From Ahaetulla prasina (Eukaryota; Chordata; Lepidosauria; Squamata; Colubridae), in contig NC_080542.1 of the NCBI RefSeq assembly GCF_028640845.1, positions 130,160,580 to 130,224,579 of the forward strand: 64,000 nucleotides of DNA. Direction: 5' to 3'. The notes under the pieces are model-generated. The model did no database searches and was not told the DNA's origin. It worked only from the letters and a program-made list of their open reading frames with translations. Shown here one piece after another: positions 50,286 to 64,000 of this stretch; the first letter of the stretch is position 1; the number at the start of each line of letters is the position of its first letter. The translations under genes were made by a program, and so were the position numbers.

Positions 50286-50521
50286 GATCTCTCCGATAGC
50301 CCAGTCCTATGCAAATTCATCAATAATAGCCAATAGTTCTTATAAATACAATTAATGTTCACATTGTTGCTTTTGTAATGGAAGATACAAAACCATGATT
50401 CCACAATGAATTGACTGCATGTTCTTTAAAAAATAAAGGCAATTACTGTGCACATACCTATTAATAAGAACGTCATAAGGCATGTGGCCACATTAAGTTG
50501 GGATACTTCTGCACAGATTGA

Positions 50522-50718
50522 ATCCTAAGCAGCAGTGAAATGCACTTACTTTGCTACCAGTTTGAAAATGTGAGCACGTACACCTCTTCTGCTCATGTGC
50601 AGAGGGTCAAAAATGGGACATTATGACATCCCAGTGGGTGGGCGGTGCCTCCCACCGCCGGCACTACCAGTTCACGCAAACCAGATAGATCCAGCTGGAT
50701 TTCAATACTGATCCTAAG
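50522..50718. mobile_element. hAT-like MITE with perfect 8-bp target-site duplication
   Basis: The body, 50530-50710 (181 bp), starts CAGCAGTGAAATGC and ends GGATTTCAATACTG. Both flanks are ATCCTAAG. The interior GTGGGTGGGCGGTGCCTCCC links it to the element at 18325-18470. Confidence 0.85.
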
Positions 50719-51263
50719 TAACCTGTATACACTAATATGAATTTCCAGTTTCCAATATATATTTGGCTGATTTGTGCTACCCACAGGTTTTGTTGCTACC
50801 CATGTAAATTGCAGTATTAAATCAGGTAGGAACACAAACAATAACAGTTTTAGAAAACCGAGATTTTATATGAGGGAAGGGTTGTCTTTAAAAGAACTTG
50901 ATCAGAGGATATGCTCACATTCCAAATAACCAATTTATCATTCATTAACCACTATAAGACTATACTTAAATAATTATGTCTGAATCTATTTTTCCCAATT
51001 CATAATCATATGCAAATAACAAATAAATTCCTGTTTGGCAGTTAGGAAATTTTCTCCAGAAATGAAATAATAGCATATATTGCCCAAATTTCACAAGAAA
51101 TCTCAGTATATTACATGAAGCATATTTTCTATGGTAATATTTGAAGTTTATGGAGATATGAACTGGGCCATGGTAGCATTTAGTAGTACATTATCATAAA
51201 TGTACAAAATATCTAGGATTAGTATTCAGTTATGTCTGTTATAAGCCATGATGATGCTATTAT

Positions 51264-51530
51264 GGGCCTCTGTGGCTCAGACTGGTAAGACAGTCTGTTA
51301 TTAACAGCAGCTGCCTGCAATTACTGCAGGTTCAAGCCCCACCAGGCCCAAGGTTGACTCAGCCTTCCATCCTCTATAAGGTAGGTAAAATGAGGACCCA
51401 GATTGTTGGGGGCAATAAGTTGACTTTGTATATAATATACAAATGGATGAAGACTATTGCTTGACATAGTGTAAGCTGCCCTGAGTCTTCGGAGAAGGGT
51501 GGGATATAAATGCAAATTAAAAAAAAATAT
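51264..51530 (+). mobile_element. tRNA-derived SINE, near full length
   Basis: Head TGGGCCTCTGTGGCTCAGAC, B-box region GCAGGTTCAAGCCCCACC, body GTTGACTCAGCCTTCCATCC, and end CTTCGGAGAAGGGTGGGATA with an A-rich tail. It is collinear with the inverted copy at 45803-46057. Confidence 0.88.
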
Positions 51531-51879
51531 TAAACATGCATTATTGTTCTCATTGCGTACAGAACACAGTTTACTATTTATGCCTCAGGTCATACTTTCC
51601 CTTCTCTTGTCTCCTTTGAAGAAACATGTTACTACAGTATTCTTTTGCTTGGTGAAAATATTGTCCCTCATCCGGATGTGCTAATCTCAGGAAAAAATGG
51701 ACTCTAATAGAATATTGGTAAGGCTGCAAGGGTGAATGATTGACAAAACATTCAATAACACCGTTTAACTATAGCCACAGTATTTGTATTTTGGAAATGG
51801 ATAGTGAGCTATAAATAATGTTATGATGAATAGCCAAGCACAACGAGACATAAACATTTAAGCTTGTCTGCAGTTCCTA

Positions 51880-52116
<237 letters not shown>

Positions 52117-52690
52117 TTATCAGGGGAAGGAGAAAAACAAAAGGAAGGTGTTTTTGTTTTGTTAAAAATATAAGTTTCAAACACAAGAATTGTAAGTGTT
52201 TTGCAGCCTACCAGCTCCACATATTTTTGTAAATGCACTTTTGTTATATTTAGACAACAGAGAAACTACCCATTAATTGACAATTTTTGCTCTCAAACTA
52301 TGGTTTAATCCTATATTTGATTTCATTTAGCTTGAAACATGTGATACAGGTTATAATCTTACTTTTTTATTTACGGTACACATATTCTGCTTACCCAATG
52401 GATTCTAAGTAACTTTAAGTTCTACAACAAGCTAACATTAATAAAACCAGTTGAACACTATGGTAACACCAACTTATGATTCACGATGCCCACTGTCCCA
52501 TTCCACTCTTCACTCTAAAAAAAACAACACGTCTACTCTGTGAAATTTGATCTTGACTGTTTTTAAATGCAGGCTAAAACCATTCTATTTGTTAAGGGAC
52601 AACTTTCCAAATGAAGAGGCCATGACCAAGATCCTTCTCTCAACTGCTTTCCTTTTAGTTTCTGGAATGTTGAGACAAACTACATGCCCT

Positions 52691-52786
52691 GCATGTCCTA
52701 GAGGGGCAGATTTTACTTAGAGCAGATGATCAAAGATACCTTTGGAACCATCTGCTATAAATAAAATCTGCCCATCTAGGACATGC
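52691..52786. repeat. Intronic hairpin, 38-bp arms, pre-miRNA-like
   Basis: Arms 52691-52728 and 52749-52786 are complementary at 35 of 38 positions, with a 20-nt loop. Total length and loop size are in the range of a microRNA precursor. A palindromic MITE is the main alternative. It sits in the 2.8-kb PARD3 intron. Confidence 0.85.
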
Positions 52787-54695
52787 TGCTCCTTCAAAGA
52801 AATGCAGCTGCACCCAGAGATTTAAGTTGAAACTACCCTTCAATCAGACAGTACTTATGTCTTGCTGAGATTCAATCTGAACTTGCTCTATCCCATCCAG
52901 TCATTCATTGGGCTATTCCTGAGAGTTCCTCATGAACACTTAACTGAACTGCTTACTTAGGAATAGAAGCACTACTTTTGATCCACAAACCCCTTCAATA
53001 GTCCAAAAGGACAAAACGTTTGATGAGATCAAAAGATACAGAGGGATCCAGAAGGATAATAAGAATATGCATATTTACTTGTGTGTGTGTGTGTGTGTGT
53101 GAATTTTCAATGTCTCTGACTAAAATAAAAATTTGAAAATTACAGCCAATTCTTACAAGACATGAGAAGGTGATGTATGGACAAATAAAAGTATGCTATA
53201 TGCCACTATACTGAATAAAACGCCATATAGCACAATATATGAGTCAGTATAAGCCAGCTATGTTCAATAAATGTGTTCCTAATAAGAGGATGAACTTTTC
53301 TCTTTCTTCTTTTTTTTAACATGTATAAATATTAACATAGCTGAGGTTTTGGCATTAAGCTCAAAAAAATATATCATATATATCATTCTTTTATATCATG
53401 AAAACAACTCCTCATACTGTGCTTGGTATCATTTAATAATGCTATATTGAAAATTAATTATGTAACTTCAATAATTATCTCTTCATTCACAGGCTCTGTT
53501 TTTTTAAAAAATACACCTTTGTTTTAAATAAAAATAAAAGGATAAAAATAGCCCTGGTTAATAGATTCGCATATAACTGCAGATAGAATATTAAATCAGA
53601 TTGCCCTTTTGAACATGACGCAAATGTGCACATAATTTCTGTTGAATAGGACCATAGGCCGAATTTTCTGAAGCTCTTTTCCTAATTACTCCATAAAGCA
53701 AGCAAAATGCATATAAGAAAATATAATTACTGAATATGAAACTGTTTCATAGTTGAGTGTCTAGACTGCTTATTGTATTACTTAATACCAGCTGAAGCTC
53801 CAGTAATTAAGAGAGATAAGAAAGGTTTGCCAATTTATTCAGATTCAAATGGCTTGCTTCAGACTACACACACTAAAAATGGGTTCTGTTTCTTGTCATT
53901 CTTTTCAAGAGTTTGAAAACAAGCGCTATGATTCATATGATCGGAATATCCCAAGCAGTCATCTCTGACTTTCTGATTATAGCTCTTAAAATCTATACGT
54001 ACCTCCTGCCAAACTTATCTTTCATACATTGTTTAAGAGTATGAATAGCTTGTTCTTCTAAGGGGAGCAATTATATTATGTTTGCAAAGTCAGTGTACTT
54101 CTCTATCACATGTTCCATGCTATAATTTTAGAACTCCCAATACAACATCATAAAGATTTCTTTATAAACAATTCATTGTAACTCTTTCTTCAAAACAAAA
54201 CAAAACAAAAATGTCAGTTGGTTGGCAAAGAGAAATATTCAGGCTTCTAAAACCAGTAATTTTCCAGTGATGCATTACATTGGTTTCACAATGACATAAG
54301 GAAGATTTCCAAATTATTATTTTAGACACATACACACAGAAAGCACATAAGCTGAGGAAAGAATGAAAGGAATAAAAAAAATTATTGAATGTAATTTAAC
54401 TAGTGAAGCCTCAATCAACCGTTTAACCAACTCCCTGATACCCAGCCCATAATGAACATTGTGAAATGCACTTCACTGTGATCATTATGTTACACTCCAA
54501 TTTGGATCTAAAGAACTGTGCTATATTCGTATACATATAGTCTTAGGGGACCATGTAAACAAAACCAAAAATTTCCAGTCATTTTTAGTTTTCTGATGTT
54601 ATTTGGTGCCCTTCTTGGCATCTGTCCCATAATTGAGTCATTCATGAGGTGTGTTACCCAGAATTTTATGTATTTTATGTATAAAATATATGGTA

Positions 54696-54697
<2 letters not shown>

Positions 54698-54743
<46 letters not shown>
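54698..54743. repeat. (GT)n microsatellite
   Basis: About 22 uninterrupted GT units. Confidence 0.95.
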
Positions 54744-54746
<3 letters not shown>

Positions 54747-54890
54747 ACCAAAGCCAAACTGAATATAACAATTTTGTCCTGTGATAATTCTATTATGAAA
54801 CCTAAAGCATCTATTGGGTTTTCCAACAGAATTCAATCCAAAATTATAGAAGACTTTAAGAATGTAAAGAATGGAATTCTACATGATTTA

Positions 54891-57029
<2,139 letters not shown>

Positions 57030-57258
57030 TATATATATATACACCGCTTCACAGTGCTTTACAGCCCTCTTTAAGGGGCTTACAGAGTCAGCATATTGCT
57101 CCCAACAATCTGGGCCCTCATTTTACTACCTCAGAAGGATGGAAGGCTGAGTCAATCTGGAGCCTGGTGAGATTCGATCTGCCAAACTGCTGGCAGCTGG
57201 TGATCAGCAGAAGTAGCCTGCAGTACTGTACTCTATCCACTGTGCCACCAAGGCTCTT
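57030..57258 (-). mobile_element. tRNA-derived SINE, near full length
   Basis: Minus-strand head GAGCCTTGGTGGCACAGTGG, B-box region CAGATCGAATCTCACC, body GACTCAGCCTTCCATCCTTC, and end CACTGTGAAGCGGTGTATAT next to a (TA)n run. Confidence 0.85.
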
Positions 57259-58402
57259 ATGGTTAGAATCAGCTCCAGTTCCGAGTTGCTCTGATTTGTT
57301 ATCAATGCCTGGATTGCATTTCATCTTAATTATTACCCGAAGATATGGGACTATCCTCGATAGTTGTATAAAAACTGAAATGAATGTCAAATGGGCTGAT
57401 AACCATTAAAAGTTATAGGGATCACATGATAAATATTTTAAAGGATCTGTAGTGGTTCTCTGCTCATCAAGGACAATTGATGATATTACTACTGAGTTTT
57501 ACTATTGAATTTAACAGCATTTCAGGTCTACTTTATTGAAGTCTGTCTTTGCCACTTTAAATCTACCTCAATATTCAAATCTGTAAGATTTGTTTGAATA
57601 TGTCCCTAATGACAAAAACTCATATACATAGCCCTCAGGAAAGGATCGTATCTAGCATAGATAGAGCTTCAGGGATGCTGAATGCACTGCTTCAGAAATT
57701 GTGTTTAGCTCTCATTTTCTTAGCATTTAGGAAAAAAACTCATTTCTTTCTCTAGGGCTTTAACAGTTAATTAACTTTATTATTAATGTTATATTTCAAA
57801 TTGTTGGAATTTGTTTTTAACAGAATTCAGCCTTGAGTATTAGGATGAACAAAAAGGCAAATTTTGGAATCAACTGAAAAAAAAAAGAATCTATAAAGCC
57901 ATAATCAATATGAAGTCACATAATTTATACTTCTACCTCAGAGATCCCACCTCAGAGATTCCCAATATTTTAGGAAGCAGAAAGGCCTGAAATAAGTAGA
58001 GGCAGAGGTCAAGTGTGAAATGAGGAAGAAAGGAAAGGAAGGTTCAGTGCTTTCCAGCTGTGTAAATAAACTTCAGGTTAGGCTTGAAAAATATTTGTAG
58101 TTAAGTCTGTGTATTTGCCCTGGGGAAGTACATATTGTCAGTGAGTATGGAAAGCTATTTGTATTTTATCTTTGCCGCCGTATATATTTGGCAATCAATA
58201 AAGATTTTATTAAAATAATTTTAATACAAACACATAGTATTATTTTCAAAATCCTGATTGTTATTAAAATGCAATTTGAGAAATAGCAAAAATAATTGAG
58301 GGAGGGAGGGAGGGAGGGAGGGAAAGAGGGAGGGAGGGAGGGAGGGAGGGAGGGAGGGAGGGAGGGAGGAAGGAAGGAAGGAAGGAAGGAAGGAAGGAAG
58401 GA

Positions 58403-58433
<31 letters not shown>

Positions 58434-59320
58434 CTAAATTTGATCTGGAATGAATTTAAGGAGAAAAGCTTCTTTTTCTTTATCCGGACAGATGCAAGGA
58501 CTATTCCTTAATCCTTGCATCTGAATATCTATAATGAGAAACAATCTTTTTTTTTTTTAGTTACTTAATGGTTCCTTACTCTTTTTATATATGGTAGTTA
58601 TATTAGGTACCTATTCATGTTCACAAGGGAACATATTTCCTGCTACCAGTATGGACTATTGTGAGAAAAATATTTATGTAAAACACAGAATCCCAAAGGA
58701 AAAGTGAGATGGGATATGACCTAATGTTCCCAGAGTACTGTAAAACTAATAATGAACTACAGAAACTATTTGTTGAACTTGGGTGGTCATCAAAATAGAT
58801 GTGGACAGTCTGCAGACAAAGAAAATAAAGACATAATCCTACATAAGCAGAATATGTAGTAAAATGATTAAAAATACTTTTGGGTAAGCATCTCATTGTT
58901 TCAATGGGTCTCTTTTAGACAGGAAGTAATTGTAAGAATTAAGCGTTTGGTTGAAGACTCCTGTGTCCTCCTCCTATCTTAAAGAAATGGTTCTAGTAGG
59001 TTTTAAATATGGCTTTCTTGGGTTTAGGACCTGATTTATTCATAATTCAAATTATTCATAAACTTATGAATATCAGTTATGGTTTATTCCTTTAAATTAT
59101 ACTGCATATTCCATGAAGAGTTTGAGATCTATGTTGTACCTCTTCTTCAAATTTAATTATTAGCACATCAAATCAGTGGTAGACTGGAACTAATAACTAA
59201 CACAAGTCACTAGTGAGCTGCTCTAGCGGTGAGCAAACCTTGGTTTTTTTAGTTCTAGCCAAACATACATTTCATTACATTATATATAGTATAAGTCCCT
59301 GCATGTAGACTACAACCAAT
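57259..59320. other. PARD3 intron, unique with microsatellite
   Basis: No exon seen. It contains the compound microsatellite 58296-58434 and a perfect 12-bp stem at 58489-58500 / 58512-58523. Confidence 0.45.
58296..58434. repeat. (GGGA)n(GGAA)n(GGCA)n compound microsatellite
   Basis: Three successive tetranucleotide blocks differing by one base each, about 34 units in total. Confidence 0.97.
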
Positions 59321-59475
59321 CCGGTTGTCCCAAATGTGCTTTTTTCAAGAGGTAACTGGACAAGAGCTGAAGAAACTTCTTGGACAAGAAGCAAAATGTC
59401 TTCAAAGAAAAACCAGAAAGTCCAGTTGCCTTTTGAAAAAGCACCTTTGGGATAACTGAGAATCTCCATAGACAA
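59321..59475 (+). mobile_element. Palindromic repeat P
   Basis: CCGGTTGTCCCAAATGTGC, GGTAACTGGACAAGAGCTGA, AGAAACTTCTTGGACAAGAA, AAGTCCAGTTGCCTTTTGAA and GAGAATCTCCATAGAC. Outer parts are inverted complements of each other. Confidence 0.6.
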
Positions 59476-59953
59476 CTAATTTGGTTCAAATTACTATACA
59501 GAGATATTAGAAAGCATGAACAGAGTCTTAGAAAGCATGATCTGGATTGTTCAACAAATCTCTGATGACCCACCATAAGTCAGAAACTTTCTTTTAATAA
59601 ATTTCATTCAGAACTTATGATACATACATTCGCTGTTTTTCTTAATATATTGCAACAGAATACAATTTTCAGTTGCTATTTTTTAGTCCTAAGAACTTGG
59701 GAATGCTAATACCCTTGAGATTTAATCAAAATGCTTCTCTTTGAAAAAGATTGTCTTTGGGCATAAAATTAAGCTTTGTTTAGATAAAAGAGAAGATTTT
59801 AAATTGATCCAAGTAACGTTGAAATATCATTACTGAAATATGTGGGTACTTGTAAATATGCATAGTATGTATTTTTCTATTTGGTACTGTATATGTAGCA
59901 ACAAGTTAAATGAGGACTGTACTAGAGGTGCTATTTTTTGTCCTAACAGTAAA

Positions 59954-60238
59954 TAGGTAGTCCTTATGACCAGATACTCATGGCCTGGTTCTGATGTCCT
60001 CTCCTCCCCCGTCCCCTAGCATTCACATATATTTCTGGTTTTCAGCAAAAGGAGCCTAGAGTGAACAATTCATTTGATTAACAATTACAATGTTCACTTT
60101 ATGACAGAAGCATTTGATTAAACAGCATGTACAAAATAAGTCATAAAATTAGATTGGTCACATAGGTAACCTGCTTTACAACTATCATGACTTATAATAG
60201 GCATGCTTCATTATTCTTGTAAATAGAGGACTACCTGT
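59954..60238. mobile_element. Decayed MITE with AGGTAGTCCT / AGGACTACCT termini
   Basis: TAGGTAGTCCTTATGACCAG at the left and AGAGGACTACCTGTA at the right are inverted ends of the family at 7258 and 12964. Confidence 0.55.
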
Positions 60239-60240
60239 AA

Positions 60241-60640
60241 TTGTCAGCCCTGGAAACCATACTAGGCCGTAGGTTTCCAGACGCTGCCACATTTCTCCCC
60301 TGAGGGGAAGAATTTGGGTTGATGGGTATGGTAACATTCTTCAAGCGGTCAAGATCGGATTGTGTTTGCATCTGCAGAAGGAGTGGCAAGAAGAGGTTTC
60401 GAATAAAGTGGAAGAACATTGGACCATGTGACCAGCAAAGGGGTTAGTGGGGTGGGACTCTTGGGGTTTGTATAACTGGGAAAAGAATCCGGAAGTTTCA
60501 GTTTTGGAATTTCACTCATCGTGTGCCAGTTTCCTTATGCTAGTAAAAAACTTTGAAAGACAATGGCTTCAGAGTTTTTTTCATGCAGAAGAGGTTTTTC
60601 CTGGAACCTTGATAGTAATCCTGTATATTGCAGTCTGGAT
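60241..60640. other. Unidentified repeat-like block, possible LTR fragment
   Basis: This GC-richer block begins TGTCAGCCCTGGAAACC directly after the MITE. It contains an inverted pair, TGGAAACC / GGTTTCCA, and a TATA-like GTTTGTATAACTGGG. A minus-strand frame with plausible splice signals (60231-60419, LDRLKNVTIPINPNSSPQGR) is open for about 60 codons, but its donor is supplied by the MITE terminus. I do not recognise the sequence. Confidence 0.3.
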
Positions 60641-62339
60641 TTTCACAGGGAATAGTACAGTATATTCCAATAGATACATAAAATATAATTCCCACAACTC
60701 AAATTTATTTCTCTCCTTTCATGCCTCTATGCTATTCAGAAAAGATAAGATCATGAAGTTGAATTACATGAAATTACAGTCAAAATTCAGAATAGTTAGG
60801 TTTTATTGAGGTTTTTGACTATTGCTATCTTTAAACAATCCCAAGTCAAAATAACCTAGGGTGACGGATGATATTTTTATGTGATATGTGGCTAGGCTAT
60901 TTAGCAATATTTAGCTACTATGGATCTTTTGCTTTGTAAGCAACTTTTGGCTATTGGACAGGCATGAACCACACTGACTCATTTTCCATGGAGACATTTT
61001 TGGCTGAAACAATGCTTCATTGTCTCAATATACATTCTTGTGGTGACCACATTTATTCCACATTTCCCACACCCTTTAACGCATAACATGTGTTAGAAGT
61101 GGAATAGCAAGTATCAGAATCTTCATATTATTTTTTTAAAGCTTTACACATTCCTTTTAGAATAATGCACGTTCAACTTTTACTTTTACAATTATCCCCA
61201 TGGTAAAGCTGCTTTACTGATAAAACATGAAGGTAATATTTCATTAAAGCTACACAGTTGGCTTAACGATTCATTTGTGGTTTCCTGATATGGTCCTCTG
61301 GGCCTTCATGAATATATTTGTACTTGTATTATTAAGGAAAATTTAATAAAATCTTCAACTTTTTAAATATAACACAAACATGACCATGTTTGCTCATTTT
61401 TTCATATTTGCCTAACTGAAATATAGACCTAGTTCACAAATAAAACTAATAAGTATTGTTTTCTTTTTATTTGATATGACAGAATAACCTACTTATTTGG
61501 GTCTTAGCTATAGTGAGAAAACTGGGCCATTATGTCTTATTCAACAAACACAGTCAGATGTGTGAATGTGTAAAAGTTGCAAAGTGTGACCTGAGTGAAC
61601 CAAATAGAAGTTTGAATCTTTTGCACTTCAAAGGTGTTCATGCATTTTGTAGCTTGTGGCATCCTTCCTAATGATGTCAAAATATAGGTTTCTAAGGTTG
61701 GAATAATTAAAAGGGATAATGTATCATGTAGAAGAGAAATTACTGAAAATATTTTGATAATTTATAAGGAAAGATGAGAGGAGGGGAGACTGCTGAAGAA
61801 GAAAAGTATTACTACCAGTATAAAAAGTTTTTGTTTTTCATTTATGTACTTTTATGTTGGTATTTTACTGCTATCACCCTAACAACCAGCTTTATAATTA
61901 ATTTCTTCTGGAAAGCCTGCAGGAAGTTAAGATGTATGTCAGCCAAGTGCAAAAATATTGATGCTAATAAATAAAGGTGTATTATTTCTGTTAATGTTAT
62001 CATATTCCTGTTACACTGTTTACATTTTTTGTGATTTTGTACTGTTTTGAATGTTGTGATTTCATAGGGTTTTATTTGTTATTTGACTGGATTTTACTCC
62101 AGGATTATTTCAGTGGGCTATGCATGTATTTGTAATTAAAGTTAAATGACCTAAATATTATCTAAGGTAAAGATACCCTTGAGTCAAGCTTAACTCCTAA
62201 GTACTACAGGTTGTTTCTTTAACCGCATTAATAAAGCAGCTTGCCACTGTTTTCTCCCAGAATGTTTTTCATCAATGACTTATTTAAAGAAGCTATCCTG
62301 GATGTACTGCTACTCTATGCAAAGCTTGGGACTTTGGAA
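60641..62339. other. PARD3 intron, unique sequence
   Basis: AT-rich, no gene or clear repeat recognised. Confidence 0.4.
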
Positions 62340-62452
62340 CTTGGGATAAATACAAAATTCTTTGTGATGACCACTGAGAGCTTTTGCATCTAAGACAAAT
62401 TCCTTGTGTGTCTAATCACATGTGGCAAAATAAAATATTCTGTGTTCTAAAA
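62340..62452 (+). mobile_element. Old L3/CR1 3' UTR fragment
   Basis: ACCACTGAGAGCTTTTGCAT and AAGACAAATTCCTTGTGTGT match the 3' UTR of the L3/CR1 copies at 4.2, 6.7 and 40.4 kb. No microsatellite tail remains. Confidence 0.65.
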
Positions 62453-62458
62453 GTCTGT

Positions 62459-62612
62459 AGACATTCTCAATCATCCAGGTTATGGTTGTCCTAAAAGTGC
62501 TTTTTCAGGAGGCAACTGGACTTTGTTTTTCAGAGCTGAAAAAGCTTTTTGGATGAAAAGCGAAACGTCTTCAAAGAAAAAACAAGAAAGTACAGTTGCC
62601 TCCTGAGATAGT
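62459..62612 (+). mobile_element. Palindromic repeat P
   Basis: CATTCTCAATCATCCAGGTT, GGCAACTGGACTTTGTTTTT and CAGAGCTGAAAAAGCTTTTT, then GGATGAAAAGCGAAACGTC and ACAGTTGCCTCCTGA. This copy keeps the CGAAACGTC block intact. Confidence 0.6.
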
Positions 62613-63119
62613 CTGTGTTCTATTCTATGTTCACCAAGCTAGCCACCCAAGTCCAATAAAATAAAATAACTTCTGCCAATCAGACTTTCCACAAAAACAC
62701 TATAAAACATCCTCATCCCAATACAAATCAGCTGATTAAAATGAAGTACAGGAATTATGTGAAGCATTTATATAAAGACATACTGGTAGCTATCTTTCTA
62801 GATCACAAGAAACTATCCCAAGAAGTGGACTCTGCACTGTTAGTCATAGCAACTGCCTCCATTGTTCCTGACTTAGACTCTGCAGATTATGATGCCGACC
62901 TTAAAATTCATTTATTCAATCTTAAATAATGCAATATAATGAAAAAGAAGCCAGACAGGTACAAAAATGCTTGACTATACTTAGACACAGCTTCAGTAGC
63001 CAGACCTCAGTAGGACCAGGTATTCTGTCCTCAGGCAGGGTTCAGGGCTGCGTAGTAGCAACCTGGGTCACATCTTAGAACTATTAGCTCCAATTATCCT
63101 ATCCTTAAAATCTTTTTCA

Positions 63120-63288
63120 ATTTTCTTTTCCAACTGGACTTTGTTTTTCTTTGAAGACATTTCGCTTCTCAACCAAGGAGCTTCTTGGATGAGAAGCAAA
63201 ATGTCTTCAAAGAAAAACCAGAATGTCCAGTTGCCTCTTGGAAAAGCACCATTGGGACAACTATGACTGAGAATCTCCATAGACATTT
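63120..63288 (+). mobile_element. Palindromic repeat P, near-perfect hairpin copy
   Basis: CCAACTGGACTTTGTTTTTC, GAAGACATTTCGCTTCTC, GGATGAGAAGCAAAATGTC and AGAATGTCCAGTTGCCTC. The left and right halves are complementary over about 50 bp, giving a long hairpin. The end, GAGAATCTCCATAGAC, is shared with 59321-59475. Confidence 0.65.
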
Positions 63289-64000
63289 TGCATTCTCTCT
63301 TGACATGTTTCTTTCAACAATCTGTCCAGCATGGCTCTTCTTGCATGTACAAAGTTAACATTTCAAGATAAGCCTCATATAATTTTTGCTACCTTTCTGT
63401 TCTTGAGACCTTGAGACAATAGTGGGAGTATGGACACCTCATACTTCACACATTGACATAAAAAGTATACAGTAAGTCTATAAGTGCATTTGGCTTATCT
63501 GAAACTCTCTGTAGGACAGTAATTTAAATAAAAGTTATTGAATGCTCAGTCCCAATTTGATATCTTTTTTACATCTACTCAATTCACACATATTTCTAAA
63601 GTTATCTCAAAACTGATCAAAATGAAACTAATGTGGACATAATGAAAAAGAAAAAAAAATTGAAAACATCATGAATGAAGACCAATGGACATACCAGAAT
63701 CTGATAAAGGAACTGTTGATGTTCAAGCTATTCACTGATATTCTACGTAATGAATTCACCAATAAACAAGGACTCAAATTTTGCTTATTAAGTTTTTAAG
63801 CACTCTGCCTCCCAATCTCTTGAGTTCTTGGGATTAATGAAACTTCATGTGAAATTAATGAATTTTGCTTCTTTGGTTATGCCTTGAAATGTACATTCTT
63901 ACATGCATTTTTATTTGAGCCAGTGTTGTGAAATGTAATTTAGACAGGGGTAGATGTAGAGAGGAAAGGGAACAAAGAATCAGCTGAGCAGAAGTATTAG

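Noticed and set aside
58489..58523. Functional short hairpin with 12-bp perfect stem
   Set aside because: A stem this short is expected by chance in 64 kb and has no supporting context.
60231..60419. An additional PARD3 exon
   Set aside because: The residues do not match PARD3 between the known exons, and the apparent donor is the terminus of a MITE.
62741..62929. Small gene of 62 residues
   Set aside because: No recognisable domain, no splice context, AT-rich surroundings; a chance open frame is likely.

Overview
This is non-coding-rich vertebrate DNA from a squamate reptile, most probably a snake. It is AT-rich, has no bacterial-style gene packing, and is dominated by retrotransposons and short DNA transposons. 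The snake call rests on L3/CR1-type LINEs whose 3' ends run into (TCTAT)n or (ATCCT)n microsatellites, CR1 LINEs with squamate-like 3' ends, tRNA-derived SINEs, and many hAT-like and TA-flanked MITEs.

The only host gene recognised is PARD3 (Par-3 cell polarity scaffold), read on the minus strand. Four consecutive coding exons are present, in transcription order: 55123-54896, 52097-51881, 15911-15810 and 2157-1909. All have proper splice sites and compatible phases (1, then 2, 2, 2), and together they encode part of the C-terminal region. The introns between them are about 2.8, 36.0 and 13.7 kb. Introns also extend off both ends of the window, so everything else described here is intronic.

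Layout on the plus strand. 0-3.5 kb: PARD3 exon and unique intron. 3.5-6.9 kb: two L3/CR1 LINEs in the same orientation. 7.3-13.6 kb: MITEs, a 208-bp retro-insertion with a perfect 16-bp target-site duplication, and a minus-strand CR1 broken by two hAT elements. 15.5-18.5 kb: a large hairpin, a PARD3 exon and hAT MITEs. 19.06-26.58 kb: a minus-strand CR1 with ORF2, ORF1 and, upstream of ORF1, about 35 tandem copies of a ~98-bp monomer. 26.6-28.3 kb: a solo LTR in an older CR1, next to another CR1 head-to-head. 30-38 kb: hAT MITEs, a recurrent palindromic repeat interrupted by a young CR1, and a TA-flanked MITE. 38-51.5 kb: SINEs, an L3 tail nested in a SINE, MITEs and a LINE 3' end. 51.9-55.1 kb: two PARD3 exons with a pre-miRNA-like hairpin between them. 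55-64 kb: mostly unique intron, microsatellites and three more copies of the palindromic repeat.

The most interesting candidate is the CR1 element whose 5' untranslated region appears to be a long array of promoter-like monomers, as in mouse L1. Secondary candidates are the palindromic repeats with a hammerhead-ribozyme-like core, the unidentified retro-insertion at 7.74-7.95 kb, and two intronic hairpins. Family assignments come from reading the sequence and from memory; no database search was possible.
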